Assembly: GCA_037439425.1 (NCBI GenBank)
Contig: JBBIWA010000012.1
Coordinates: forward strand, 35,282 to 99,281
DNA from: JBBIWA01 sp037439425
Lineage (GTDB): Bacteria; Acidobacteriota; Blastocatellia; RBC074
Length of the DNA stretch: 64,000 bases
Reading direction: 5' to 3'
The notes below the pieces were generated by a model. The model saw nothing but the letters and a program-made list of their open reading frames with translations, was not told where the DNA came from and made no database searches. A program made the translations under genes and the position numbers. How positions within the stretch are numbered: the first letter of the stretch is position 1; each line of letters starts with the position of its first letter. Shown here one piece after another: positions 8,998 through 18,997 of this stretch.

Positions 8998-9490
8998 GCA
9001 GACTTCAGAGCTGAGCGCGATCTCGTTGAGCGTCGTAGCCATACCGCCTCGCGCCGGGTCGCGCAGACAGTGAATCGCGTCAACCGCGCCAAGCCGAGCC
9101 GCCTCATCGAGCAGGTCAGCGACCAGCGAATGGAGTGGCGCAGTGTCACTTTCGATCTCAGTCTCCAGATCAAGCTCTCCGCGCGCGATCATAATCGTCG
9201 TCCCGTGATCGCCAATCGTCCCGCTTACTATAAGCCTCATCGCCAGGTCGCGCGCGCGTCGTCGAGATGTTGACCGAATGTTCGATCACCGCCTACGCCC
9301 GATGTGTTGATGCAGATTTTGTCGGCGCTACCGCGCTGCACGACTTTGGTGTCGCCGGTGACGATCTCGACGCCGGCTTCACTGGCCGCGTCGCGCATCG
9401 AGCTGAGAATGCGTTTTCTCCAATGCATCGGAGAATCGGTGACCATTGCTCGCATGTGTGGTCTCTCCAGCCTCACCGGGAATGGGCTGC
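8998..9490 (-). pseudogene. hypE: Decayed hypE (hydrogenase maturation) remnant
   Basis: Two minus-strand frames must be joined: MRDAASEAGVEIVTGDTKVV (9400-9340) and IVSGTIGDHGTTIMIARGEL with CLRDPARGGMATTLNEIA (9235-9020). These are the conserved middle parts of HypE, the AIR-synthase-like enzyme that dehydrates the thiocarboxamide to cyanide for the NiFe hydrogenase cofactor. The N-terminal third and the C-terminus are missing and at least one frameshift lies near 9270. No other hyp or hydrogenase genes are in the window. Confidence 0.75.
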
Positions 9491-9503
9491 TGAGCTGATC
9501 AAT

Positions 9504-9791
9504 TCACTGCACCCCTCCAGGCTGAGCTAACAGCTTGCGCGCGGCCTGCTCATAAGCCGCTTTGAAAGCGGTGATCTCTTCCGGCGAGAACAACGACTCA
9601 TTGAGCACCTCCGTACCGCTCTCACGGCAAAGCTCCACCGTCTTACGTAAGGTGGCGATGAATCTCAAACAAGGTTCGCAATCCTGCAAATGCTCGTCGA
9701 GGCATTCGCATAATTTCGCATCGAGTTCGCCGTCAATGTATTCGGACAGGCGCTCGAAGATCTCCCTGCAACTCAACTGGTCACTTCTCAT
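9504..9791 (-). CDS. Zinc-finger anti-sigma factor (ZAS/HC2 type)
   Basis: 95 residues. The N-terminal half carries the zinc motif H-x3-C-x2-C (DEHLQDCEPCLRF, residues about 31-44) preceded by YIDGELD, the standard layout of HC2 anti-sigma domains. No transmembrane helix follows, so it is likely a soluble anti-sigma factor responsive to redox or another cytosolic signal. It starts 12 bp after the ECF sigma gene, so the pair is an operon in the usual sigma/anti-sigma order. Confidence 0.88.
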   Translation of the reverse strand: MRSDQLSCREIFERLSEYIDGELDAKLCECLDEHLQDCEPCLRFIATLRKTVELCRESGTEVLNESLFSPEEITAFKAAYEQAARKLLAQPGGVQ

Positions 9792-9803
9792 TTCCTTCCC
9801 CGT

Positions 9804-10415
9804 TCAATGATGAGTCGCGCTTTGCCGAGCAGTGAGGTGACGCTCCAGTTCCTGCCGAAGAAGAAGGCGAGCGCGATGCAGGCGAATCTTCACGTTCTGC
9901 TCAGAGATGTCCAGCACCTCCGCCACTTCTTTGGTTGAGAGCTGCTCCATATCGCGCAACACCAACACCAGACGATACTGCTGTGGCAATGAGAGCGTTG
10001 CCCGGCGCACAATCTCTTTGAGCTCATTCTTCAGCAACAGCTCGTCAGGCAAAGCTGACCAGTCAGCAATCTCTATCGGCGCTCCTTCACTACCCTTTCC
10101 CGGCATGAATTGATCGAGCGAGAGTTCCTGCTCCGGTTGATAGGCGCTTTTGCGCCGCATCATCAAACAGGCGTTCTTCGCCACTTTGTAGAGCCAGACA
10201 TTAAGGGCTTTGGCGTCCTTAAACTCCAGGTTGGGAAGTGCCTTAAAAGCACTCAGCAAGGTCTCCTGCATGATATCTTTCGCATCCTCGACGTGCCCGC
10301 ATACTTTCAATCCAAAGGTCAAAATTCGCTTCTCCACCAAAGCAAAAAAGCGCTCGAAAGCACCTGCTTCTCCAGCCTTCATCTTGTTCAGGGAGGCAAT
10401 AAGCTCTGCTTCCAT
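9804..10415 (-). CDS. ECF sigma-70 family RNA polymerase sigma factor
   Basis: 203 residues. Region 2 spans about residues 20-90 (DIMQETLLSAFKALPN, VWLYKVAKNACLMMRRK) and region 4 about 130-190 (LSLPQQYRLVLVLRDMEQLS, DISEQNVKIRLHRARLLLRQ). The two are joined by a linker of about 40 residues. The ATG follows AAAGGATA. It would direct RNA polymerase to a small regulon when the downstream zinc anti-sigma releases it. The target promoter cannot be deduced from this window. Confidence 0.93.
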   Translation of the reverse strand: MEAELIASLNKMKAGEAGAFERFFALVEKRILTFGLKVCGHVEDAKDIMQETLLSAFKALPNLEFKDAKALNVWLYKVAKNACLMMRRKSAYQPEQELSLDQFMPGKGSEGAPIEIADWSALPDELLLKNELKEIVRRATLSLPQQYRLVLVLRDMEQLSTKEVAEVLDISEQNVKIRLHRARLLLRQELERHLTARQSATHH

Positions 10416-10600
10416 TATTTGTATCCTTTGCCTGGTGTTGGCGTTTATTGGTTTGTTAAGATAACACAGTGAGACGAGGTTTGCTATGAATTGCGCTTTA
10501 GCCTCAACCTGGCACCCGATAGGGCGAAGAGTAGCAGCACTTCAACCGCAGTAACCGTCCATCATTGGGAGGACAGGTAATTTAAAATGAGGAGGGGAAG

Positions 10601-10735
10601 ATGCCGGACTGGGTATGGTTCGTTTTGATTTTGGCGGCTTACATCGTTTTGCAACGATGGGTGCTGCCATACTTTGGCGTGCAGACCTGAATGTCGAATA
10701 AGTGCGGTGTCGGGTCTCGACGCGAGAAGAGCTAA
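10601..10735 (+). CDS. Candidate 44-residue membrane selenoprotein (UGA read through at codon 30)
   Basis: A very strong ribosome-binding site (GAGGAGGGG) precedes the ATG at 10601. Codons 1-29 encode one hydrophobic segment (WVWFVLILAAYIVL, then QRWVLPYFGVQT). UGA follows at 10688-10690. Reading through it gives U-M-S-N-K-C-G-V-G-S-R-R-E-K-S and a TAA at 10733. The U-x4-C pair after a membrane anchor looks like a redox or metal site. A hairpin with a GGUCU loop lies 22 nt after the UGA (separate entry). If UGA is a plain stop, the product is a 29-residue membrane peptide. The Sec reading is inference; Sec machinery is not in the window. Confidence 0.5.
10707..10723 (+). promoter_or_regulatory. 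SECIS-like hairpin just after the UGA codon
   Basis: GTGTCG pairs with CGACGC (six pairs, one of them U.G) around the loop GGTCT at 10713-10717. The apical GGUCU is the same as in the E. coli fdhF SECIS that binds SelB. The loop begins 22 nt downstream of the UGA, within the usual bacterial range. The stem also falls inside codons that would be translated after readthrough, as in bacterial SECIS elements. Confidence 0.5.
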
Positions 10736-11139
10736 CCAGAGAGCGCGGTAAGCTGCTCCCACCTAAAGCAGCGGTTTGGATGATGAGTTGCTCTTACGGA
10801 AAATGTTGGGCTAATTATTAGCCTGCGCGCAGTGAGACTTTTCAATCACTTCAAGTGATCCCTGGATGAGACGGATGAGACCGATTCCCCTCGGGTTTTT
10901 CATCCGCGTAATTTGCGTAATCCATCGGTCATTAGTTTCAGTCTGGCCGGCCTTGTCCTCTTTCCATTATTCACTCTTCATTGGCGGACAGGAGAAGAAG
11001 CCCTTTTCTTCGGCACCTCAACGGAGAGCAGTGGCCTTTATCTTACTTCCCAATCTTTGGTGTTTTGGTTTGGGATTGAGAGCGCTCTGACAGCTATATA
11101 GCAGTTTGCACTTGAAGGAGGGGCTTCTTACTGGGGGAG
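10736..11139. other. Intergenic stretch, no gene seen
   Basis: Open frames at 10866-11101 have no domain, no good ribosome-binding site and compete with each other in two plus frames. Nothing is supportable up to the family B fragment at 11140. Confidence 0.4.
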
Positions 11140-11232
11140 CTTGACAATGTCGTCTCTGACGACGCCCTGGGAAGAATGAGAATCGATTGCGAGCGAGACG
11201 CAGCGGCGTACTCAGGATTTTCCGCAGGAGTG
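11140..11232 (+). repeat. Family B repeat, shortened copy
   Basis: Starts with GACAATGTCGTCTCTGACGACGCCC trimmed around a GTCGTC/GACGAC hairpin and ends with CAGGATTTTCCGCAGGAG at 11214-11231. The central paired hairpins are mostly missing. Here no start codon follows the terminal CAGGAG, unlike copies upstream of genes. Confidence 0.6.
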
Positions 11233-11244
11233 GCTACCGGCTAG

Positions 11245-11380
11245 TACTGGCCTGTTAGCGGTGGTCAAAGCAGGGTCTTTTTAGCCAGTCGTCAGTTGTC
11301 AAACATCAGTCGCCCGGGGTGCGCCACGGGCGCGGCAGGCAGGTCAGGAGCCACCTCTTCAGCCAACGGAAAGTCGCTAT
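11245..11380 (+). repeat. Family E dispersed repeat, copy 1
   Basis: Sequence from about 11245 (GCGGTGGTCAA...TTTAGCC) through GTCAGGAGCCACCTCTTC matches 22541-22660 in the same orientation, with substitutions and small indels. Both copies are non-coding. Function is unknown. Confidence 0.55.
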
Positions 11381-11477
11381 AAAAAAGCCGGTATTTTGTT
11401 TGTATCTTTCCGCCCGAAATTGCATTTATCAGAACGAGAGATCACTTTCAGGATATAACCCTGAGCGAGGAGGAAAT

Positions 11478-11699
11478 ATGATGAATGTTGAAAGGTACCT
11501 GCGGCTGATTGCCGGAAGCTTCGTGCTGGCTAGCGTACTATTGGGCGCCTACCACAGCCCTTACTGGTTTCTCTTCACCGGCTTCGTCGCGCTCAATCTG
11601 ATTCAATCCGCGTTCACGAACTGGTGTCCGATGATGAGCTTTCTGCGCTGGCTGGGCGTGAAGGATTGTCAGCCGCCGACTGTTTCGCGCTACGTGTAA
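11478..11699 (+). CDS. DUF2892 (YgaP-like) small inner-membrane protein
   Basis: 73 residues from the ATG at 11478 after GAGGAGGAAAT; the upstream in-frame extension to 11319 is not supported. The sequence has the DUF2892 pattern of two membrane segments (IAGSFVLASVLLGAYHS and WFLFTGFVALNLIQSAFTNW) and ends in a cytosolic Cys-containing tail (WCPMMSFLRWLGVKDCQ). Family members often accompany rhodanese and sulfur or redox genes. The next gene, 29 bp on, is a heme protein, so an operon is likely. Confidence 0.85.
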   Translation: MMNVERYLRLIAGSFVLASVLLGAYHSPYWFLFTGFVALNLIQSAFTNWCPMMSFLRWLGVKDCQPPTVSRYV

Positions 11700-11728
11700 C
11701 CCGAGTCACTGAACGAGGAGGAAAACTT

Positions 11729-12367
11729 ATGCGCTTCACACCATCACGTTCAGGGCTCAGGAAAACTCTCCTACTTGCCTTTCTTGTCGGGGTTGGCTGG
11801 TTTGCGTCGCAGACGGCCTCAAGTTCGTCGCAGGTAAAAAAAGATGTACGCGTCGAACCAGCTCTCAAACAAGCTCGCCAGGTCTCCGGTGAATTGACCG
11901 ACAAAGTGCGCGGCTTGTTGCTGGCGGAGTTGGAGAGAGGTGGCTACGATGGCGCGGTGCGTGTCTGCGCGGAAATCGCGCAGAAGCTCACTCAGGAATT
12001 CAACCAAAAGACGGGACATTACGTCCGCCGCGTCAGCCTGGGCTATCGCAACACGCAGGATATCCCGGACGCTTACGAAAGCCGGATGCTGCAGAAGCTG
12101 GATCAGCAGAACCGGGAAAAGAAGCTTGCAGGCGAATACTACGAAGTCGTCCGTGAGCAGGGTCGTGATTACCTGCGCTATCTCAAGCCGCTTGTTGCGG
12201 GCAAGATGTGCCTCAATTGTCACGGCCGGCCCGACCAGCTTTCACCGCAGGTGATGGCCGTGTTGAAGGAGAAGTATCCGAATGATCGGGCCACAGGCTA
12301 TCACGAAGGTGATCTGCGCGGCGCGGTGAGCGTGAAGATAGCGCTTCCGGTGAAAGCCGCCAGGTGA
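11729..12367 (+). CDS. DUF3365 (Tll0287-like) periplasmic heme-binding protein
   Basis: 212 residues from the ATG at 11729, after GAGGAGGAAAAC. An N-terminal signal or anchor (TLLLAFLVGVGWFASQTA) is followed by the DUF3365 domain: AVRVCAEIAQKLTQEF, YRNTQDIPDAYE, LRYLKPLVAGKMCLNCHG. The CLNCH motif (C161-C164-H165) should attach a c-type heme. The domain occurs alone or in sensor kinases and is thought to sense redox or gases. It lies between the DUF2892 gene and the efflux operon. The gap to the TolC gene is only 7 bp, so co-transcription is likely. Confidence 0.88.
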   Translation: MRFTPSRSGLRKTLLLAFLVGVGWFASQTASSSSQVKKDVRVEPALKQARQVSGELTDKVRGLLLAELERGGYDGAVRVCAEIAQKLTQEFNQKTGHYVRRVSLGYRNTQDIPDAYESRMLQKLDQQNREKKLAGEYYEVVREQGRDYLRYLKPLVAGKMCLNCHGRPDQLSPQVMAVLKEKYPNDRATGYHEGDLRGAVSVKIALPVKAAR

Positions 12368-12374
12368 TGACACA

Positions 12375-13822
12375 ATGAGAAAAACACACACTATGAACAA
12401 TACAACGAAGAATCTTACGTGCATCTGGCGCAGGATTGCTACTCTCCTTGTTGCCGTAGCGCTGATCGCGCCGGGCCGGAGCTTGGTCGTTTACGGGCAG
12501 GATGCGACCGGCCGGTCAACGCCGGCGTCGCAGCAAGCGCAGGCGCCTGAAGCTTTGACGCTGCCGTTAGCCGTTGAGATCGCACTGCGAACCAATCCGC
12601 TGGCGCGCGCAACAGCTTCAGATCGTGAGATTGCCGCTGCTCAGGCGCAGGAGGCCAAAGCCGGGCGCTTTCCGCTGCTGCAGATCAACCAAAGCTGGAT
12701 CAACGGCAACAATCCGGTCTTTGTCTTTGGCTTGAGCAGGGGCGCTTCACCCAACAGAACTTCGATCTGAGGAAGTTGAACAATCCTGACCCGCTCAACA
12801 ATTTCCGCTTCAGCCTCTCGATCAAGCTGCCGCTTTTGGACGGGCGACAGACTTCAACGCGCGTCGCCGTCGCCAAGCTCAATCAGAAACAGGCTGATGC
12901 GCAAACCGATCAGGTGGCGCAGCGGATTCGCTTTGAAACGCTCAAGGCCTATTACGGAGTGCTGCTGGCGCAGATGAAGAAGGAGGTCGCCGACGAAGCG
13001 GTCAAACTGGCGGAGGCCGACCTCAGGCGCAGCCGTGACCGCGTCGAAACCGGCACTACCGTCGGTTCGGATTTACTCTCTGCAGAAGTGCAACTGGCCG
13101 AGTTTCGTCAGCAGCAGATTCAGGCCACAGGCGAGATCATCATTGCGCTGGCGGCGCTCAATACTGCGCTCGGCTTGCCGGTGGACACGCCGCAGAAGGT
13201 GAGCGGACAGCTCGTTGCTAAAACTTTCGACGTAGCCAGCCAGGATGAGCTGATACGACTGTCGATGGAGCATCGCCAGGATTATTCGCGCGCCGCACTG
13301 GCCAGGGAGGCGCGTCGGGAGCAGTTGAAAGGCGCGCGTGGGAATGGTTGCTTCCGCGTGGATGTATTTGCTAACGCCGGCCTCAGCACCAACAAATGGG
13401 TCTATGGCGGAAGTGGCGATTACTTGATCGGTGCTAGCGTCAGCTTCAACCTCTTCGACGCCGCGCGCAAAGCGCGCATCGCTCAGGCACGTGCCGCAGC
13501 GGAGCTGGCCGCCAATGAACAGGAGCATCTGGCGAATCAGGTTCGCCTGGAAGTGGTGCGCGCTTATCAGGAATACCTCTCGGCGCGAGAGCGGCTCATC
13601 GTCGCCGAGCGGGTAATCAGCTATGCCACTGAAGCCTTACGCATTGTGCAGGATCGCTACCACGAAGGGTTGACGACAATCACTGAAGTTCTGCGCGCTG
13701 AAACGGCGCTGGTGCGGGCGCGACTGAATCTGCTCGCGGCTCGCTACGAGCACTATGTCGGTTATGCTGGCATACTGCTGACGACAGGTAGATTGACTGA
13801 TGTTGAGCCATTCACTACCTGA
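12375..13822 (+). pseudogene. TolC-family outer-membrane efflux protein with one frameshift
   Basis: Two frames join into a 482-residue TolC-like protein: signal peptide, then LTLPLAVEIALRTNPLARAT and later two outer-membrane efflux repeats (FETLKAYYGVLLAQMKKEVA; LEVVRAYQEYLSARERLIVA). Reading breaks at about 12735: FGL is followed by SRGASP, while the other frame gives EQGRFTQQNFDL, the expected continuation. One missing base explains it. The protein would form the outer-membrane exit channel for the MFP and RND proteins encoded next. As written it is truncated at 131 residues. An assembly error is possible. Confidence 0.85.
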
Positions 13823-13841
13823 GAAGAGAGAGTCAAGAGTG

Positions 13842-15047
13842 ATGAAGATAAAGATGAAGACGAAATTCGCCATCCTGGCCGTCATCGGATGGTTGCTGAT
13901 GACGGTCGCCTCGTGTGGAAAAAAAACAGGGGTCGTGGCGGAGAGACCTCCGCTTGTCACAGGCGTGCGTGTAGAAGGCGTCTCCACCTCACCAATAGAG
14001 GATTACTACGAGGCGACGGGCACGGTGCGCTCAAAGACGACGATTGTCCTGTCGTCGAAGATTATGGGGACGGTCATCAGCTTGCGTGTGCGCGAAGGCG
14101 ACAAGGTGAGGACGGGTCAGGTTCTGATTGAGATTGATAACCGCGATGCGAGCGCGCAACTGCAAAAAGCCAGTGCTGCTTTGCGACAAGCGCAGGAAGG
14201 TGTGGCTGAAGTCGAGCAGGCGATCAATGCCGCAAAATCGGCGCACGCCGCTGCTGAGTCCAGCAAACGTCTGGCCGATTCGACCTATGCCCGCTATCAG
14301 GCTTTGCTGGAGCGAAAGTCCATCAGCCCGCAGGAATTCGATCAGGTAAAGGCTAAAAAGGAGATGGCCGAAGCCGAAGCGGCGCGCGCCGCCGATTCGT
14401 TGAAGATGCTGGCGGCGAAGAAACAACAGGCGCTGGCACAGATAGATCAGGCCAAAGCCGAGCTCGCCAATGCGCAGGTCTTTGTCAGCTATGGGCGCAT
14501 CACCTCTCCGATCAGCGGCCTGGTGGTGACCAAACAAGCAGAAGTTGGGTCAATGGCCACGCCGGGAGCGCCGTTGCTGACGATTGAGGATAGTTCGTGT
14601 TACCGACTTGAAGTCGCGGTCGAAGAATCGCGGCTCGGTAAAATCAGGATGGGGGAGCGTGCGCGTCTGCGGATTGACGCACTCGGCGAGGGCGATCTGG
14701 AAGGCCGCGTCGCTGAAATCACGCCCATTGCCGATTCCGCAAGCCGCAGTTATACGGTGAAGATATATCTGCCCAAGCTTCCATATTTGCGCTCCGGGTT
14801 GTACGGCACGGCTCGTTTTGTGAGCGGTCAGAAGCAGGCAATTCTGCTTCCGCAGAAAGCTGTGATGCGGCGTGGTCAGTTGACCAGCGTTTGGGTGGTG
14901 GACGAGACTGGAATCGCCCGGTTGCGGCTGATCAAAACCGGCAAGAGTTATGGCGGCAGTGTCGAAGTCTTGTCGGGGCCCGGCGCTGGCGAGCGCATAG
15001 TAGTTGAGGGCGTAGCAAACGTGAACGATGAAGTGAAAGTGCAATGA
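13842..15047 (+). CDS. RND efflux periplasmic adaptor (membrane fusion) lipoprotein
   Basis: 401 residues from the ATG at 13842 (an earlier in-frame ATG at 13800 overlaps TolC). A lipoprotein signal ends at the lipobox TVASC. The biotinyl-lipoyl-like hairpin follows (VISLRVREGDKVRTGQVLIE), then a long coiled coil (about residues 95-200, rich in Ala/Gln/Lys), the second lipoyl half (FVSYGRITSPISGLVVTK), a beta-barrel and a membrane-proximal domain. It links the inner-membrane pump to TolC. Its stop overlaps the RND start (ATGA at 15044). It is the only intact member of the three-gene pump. Confidence 0.9.
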   Translation: MKIKMKTKFAILAVIGWLLMTVASCGKKTGVVAERPPLVTGVRVEGVSTSPIEDYYEATGTVRSKTTIVLSSKIMGTVISLRVREGDKVRTGQVLIEIDNRDASAQLQKASAALRQAQEGVAEVEQAINAAKSAHAAAESSKRLADSTYARYQALLERKSISPQEFDQVKAKKEMAEAEAARAADSLKMLAAKKQQALAQIDQAKAELANAQVFVSYGRITSPISGLVVTKQAEVGSMATPGAPLLTIEDSSCYRLEVAVEESRLGKIRMGERARLRIDALGEGDLEGRVAEITPIADSASRSYTVKIYLPKLPYLRSGLYGTARFVSGQKQAILLPQKAVMRRGQLTSVWVVDETGIARLRLIKTGKSYGGSVEVLSGPGAGERIVVEGVANVNDEVKVQ

Positions 15048-18000
15048 AGACCGAACTCGGATTGGCCGGAAAAGTCGCCCGCGCCTTCATCAATTCTAAG
15101 CTAACGCCCCTCATCATTGTGGCCTCGATTCTGCTCGGGCTGGGAGCAGTGGTAATGCTGCCGCGCGAAGAAGAGCCGCAGATCATCGTGCCGATGGTGG
15201 ACGTGTTTGTCGAGATGCCTGGCGCCTCGGCCAGGGAAGTCGAAGAGCGTGTCACCAAGCCGATGCAGAAGCTGCTCTGGGAGATCCCGGGGGTTGAATA
15301 CATCTATTCGACTTCATCGCCAGGTATGGCGCTGGCGATCGTGCGATTCTACGTCGGTCAGGACGAAGAAGACGCCATTGTCCGGTTGAACCAGAAGATG
15401 CTGGCGAATTTCGATCTGATTCCGCCCGGAGCTTAGCCGCCGCTCATCAAGCCGCGTTCGATTGATGATGTGCCGATTCTGGCGCTGACACTTTCGAGCG
15501 ACCGCTACGATCATTTCACCTTGCGCCGCATCGCCGCTCAGGTTCACGATCAGATCAAAGAGATCAACGATATCTCTGAAGTGAAGCTCATCGGCGGCCA
15601 GCGCCCTCAGATTCGCGTTTTGCTGGACGAGACTCGAATGGCTGCCTACAATGTCGCGCCCGCAGCGATTGTCCCGGCGCTGGAGCAAGCGAACCGTCAG
15701 TTGCAATCGGGCAGCTTCTCCTCGGCTAACCGTGAATTCCTGGTTGAAACTGGTGGCTTTCTCCATTGCGCCGAAGAAGTCGGCGCTGTAGTCATTGGCG
15801 TCTTTAACGACCGTCCGGTCTACTTGCGCGACGTGGCGCAGATTGAGGATGGGCCGGAAGAGGCGGCAGATTATGTGCTGTTTGGTTTAGGGAGCCGGGC
15901 GAGTAAAGACGCGCCAGGCACTCCGCAATCGGTGCAGCCAGCCGTCACCATCTCGATCGCCAAACGCAAAGGCACGAACGCGATTGAACTCGCCGACAAA
16001 GTGCCGGAGAGAGTCGGACACCTCAAAGGCTCGCTGATCCCATCGGATGTGACCGTCACAACGGTGCGCAATTACGGTGAAACCGCCAGCGAAAAATCGA
16101 ATGAGCTGCTGCTACACATGATGATCGCTATCTTCTCGGTCGCGGCGCTGATCTGGCTGACGCTCGGATGGCGCGAATCGGGGATCGTGGCGATTGCCAT
16201 TCCGGTCACGCTGGCGCTGGCGGTCTTTTACTTCTACGGCTACACGCTCAACCGCATTACGCTCTTTGCGCTGATCTTTTCCATCGGCATCCTGGTGGAC
16301 GACGCCATTGTCGTGGTCGAAAACATCGCACGCCATTACCGGATGCCGGAAAACAAAGGTCGTTCGATCGTTGACCTCGCCATTGAAGCAGTTGATGAGG
16401 TCGGCAATCCGACTCTCCTGGCGACGTTTGCCGTGATCGCGGCGATTCTGCCGATGGCGTTTGTCGGCGGCCTGATGGGGCCCTACATGAAGCCGATCCC
16501 GATTGGCGCAACGGCGGCGATGCTCTTTTCGCTGTTGGTCGCCTTCATTGTGACGCCGTGGGCGAGCTTGCGATTGCTCAAACGTCAAGGCGGTCACGGT
16601 CACGAAGACGGCGCAGAAAGTCGGATGACGCAGCTCTATCGTGTGGTGATGGGCAAACTAATTCACATCCCGAAATGGCGCTATGGCTTTTTAATCGGGG
16701 TCGTCTTGTTGCTGCTGGCTGCAGTGGCGTTGGTCGGATTGAAGCTGGTGCGGGTGAAGATGCTGCCGTTCGATAACAAGAGCGAGTTCCAGATCATCAT
16801 TGACATGCCCGAAGGAACGACGCTGGAACAAACCGCCGCCGTCACACGCGAGATCGGCAATTACATTCGCACTGTGCCGGAAGTGACCGATTATCAAATG
16901 TACGTAGGCACAGCCTCGCCCTACAACTTCAATGGCCTGGTGCGCCATTACTTCCTGCGGCATGGCCCGAATGTGGCCGACATTCAGGTCAATCTGGTGA
17001 GCAAAGGCGAACGTGATGCGCAAAGCCACGACATTGCTAGGCGTGTGCGGCCTCGGATAGAGGAGATTGCGAAGCGATACAACGCACGCATCAAAGTCGC
17101 CGAAGTCCCGCCGGGGCCGCCCGTGCTGCAAACGCTCGTGGCGGAGATTTATGGGCCTGATTACCAGCGACAGATCGAGATCGCCAGACAGATTCAGGAG
17201 ATCTTCGAGCGGACGCCAGGTGTAGTGGATGTGGATTCCTATGTCGAAGACGATCAGCCGAAATACCGGTTCGTGGTGGATAAAGAGAAAGCTGCCCTCA
17301 GTGGCGTATCGGCCGAACATGTCGCTACGACGCTGCGCCTCGCACTCGAGGGGATGAAGGTCGGATTGCTCCACCAATCACAGGAAAAAGAGGACGTGAC
17401 GATTATGTTGCGATTGGCGCGCGCCGAACGTTCAAGCGTAGGCGATCTCAAACAGATCAAAGTGATGGGGCAGCGCGGCAATCTGGTCTCGCTCGGTGAA
17501 CTGGTGCGCGTTGAAGAGCAAATCGCTGACCAGAGCATCTATCACAAAAACCTCATGCCAGTGACCTATGTGACAGGCGATGTCGCGGGCAGCGAAGAGA
17601 GCCCAGTTTATGCACTTCTGAAGCTGAATGAAGCGATTGAAAAAATGGAGCTGCCGGAAGGCTATGCGCTGGAACGTTACGTCGCCTCGCAGCCGTTTAT
17701 CGCCGATAAGCTTGCGATGAAATGGGACGGTGAATGGCACATCACTTACGAAGTCTTCCGCGACCTCGGCTTAGCCTTCGCGGCGGTGCTGGTGCTGATT
17801 TATATCCTGGTCGTCGGCTGGTTTCAGTCCTTCAAGACGCCGTTGACGATTATGGCAGCAATCCCCTTTTCGCTCGTTGGCATTCTGTCCGTGCACGGAA
17901 TGCTGGGGGCGTTCTTCACCGCGACCTCGATGATCGGCTTCATTGCTGGGGCCGGAATCGTCGTGCGCAATTCGATCATCCTGGTAGACTTTGTCGAACT

Positions 18001-18358
18001 GCGCTTGAAAGAAGGAATGCCGCTTGCTGAGGCAGTGATTGATGCGGGCGCGGTGCGCTTCCGCCCCATGATGTTGACGGCGGCGGCAGTCGTGGTTGGG
18101 ACGTTCATCATTCTCTTCGATCCTATCTTTCAAGGGCTGGCGATTTCGCTGATGGCGGGTGAGATCGCTTCGCTGTTGTTGTCGCGGATGATTGTGCCGG
18201 TTCTCTATTACCTGAGCGAACGCCGGAAGCACGAGAGACTGGCGCCAGCGGGAGAGTTGTCAGAAGCGGCGGGTTTGACTGAGGAAAATCATGCAAGCCA
18301 TGGAGTCGAATCGGCCAGGGGGAGAACACAGAGGAAACCGGATGAAACGCCGAGCTGA
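15044..18358 (+). pseudogene. RND inner-membrane efflux pump with an in-frame amber stop
   Basis: One frame of 1105 codons is interrupted only by TAG at 15434-15436 (codon 131), in IPPGA*PPLIKPRSIDDVPI, where a Ser codon (TCG) is expected. Either side is clear RND pump: N-terminal TM1 and porter domain (VMLPREEEPQIIVPMVDVFV), then TM2-6 (FSVAALIWLTLGWRESGI), the SIGILVDDAIVVVENIARHY motif of TM4, a second porter domain and TM8-12. The sequence is AcrB/CzcA-like; substrate is unknown. As written it yields a 130-residue stub. Read through, it would be full length. True decay, amber suppression or a sequencing error are all possible. Confidence 0.88.
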
Positions 18359-18997
18359 TTTCACGACCCGAATTCGAGAAGCAGCGGCTGGATCCAGCTT
18401 GTCCGGTCAGGGGTTCGTTTGCGTTTCACCCTGGGCTAGATTCTGGCAGGGCTTACTTTGGATACGTGCAGATACTTGTCTAGCAACCAATGGCGTGCGC
18501 TCTCAGCATCGTCTCTCCTTCGTGGTTCATTTTCGGGGGAAGTAGCTTCCTCTGCCTCAGGCTTCTGCGTTTCACCTGCGCGCACCGGTTCTTGACTATT
18601 TGGGGCTGCGAAACTGCTCTGAAAGCCGGTAACAAGCGACCACACCATCCACGGTAAAAGAGATCATCGTAGAGGTCGGTTCTCAGCTCTCCAGAAGAGA
18701 GTATCTACTGTCTGCTTGGTATTTGGCCTCAGCGCATAGCAGATGGTGTTGGGCGGCGAATAGTCCGTGCTGTTTTCTAAGGTCTTGGCCACGCGAAAGT
18801 GGGCTCAAATCGGCGCCGCCGCTAGGATCAGGTGCCCGCCGATTGCTTTATTGCGTATCGGCGGCTCAGCCCCGATCCCTTGCGGGCTGCGGCACTGCGC
18901 AAGCCCGTCACGCTAGCAGCGTGCGCTTGTGAGGACGAGCTGTTTTGTCTAATCCCATTTTCGATTGCGCCCGTAGGCAGAAGTTAAGAACCCGCCC
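18359..18997. other. Intergenic stretch with a partial family B hairpin
   Basis: A 70-codon minus-strand ORF (18436-18648) lacks a ribosome-binding site and recognisable domain and is not called. At 18907-18922 CACGCTAGCAGCGTG resembles the second hairpin of family B. Nothing else is supportable. Confidence 0.4.

Noticed and set aside
15434..15436. Amber codon as pyrrolysine or programmed readthrough in the RND gene
   Set aside because: The expected residue is an ordinary Ser (TCG to TAG is one change) and no pylT/pylS signal is seen; a mutation or sequence error is simpler.
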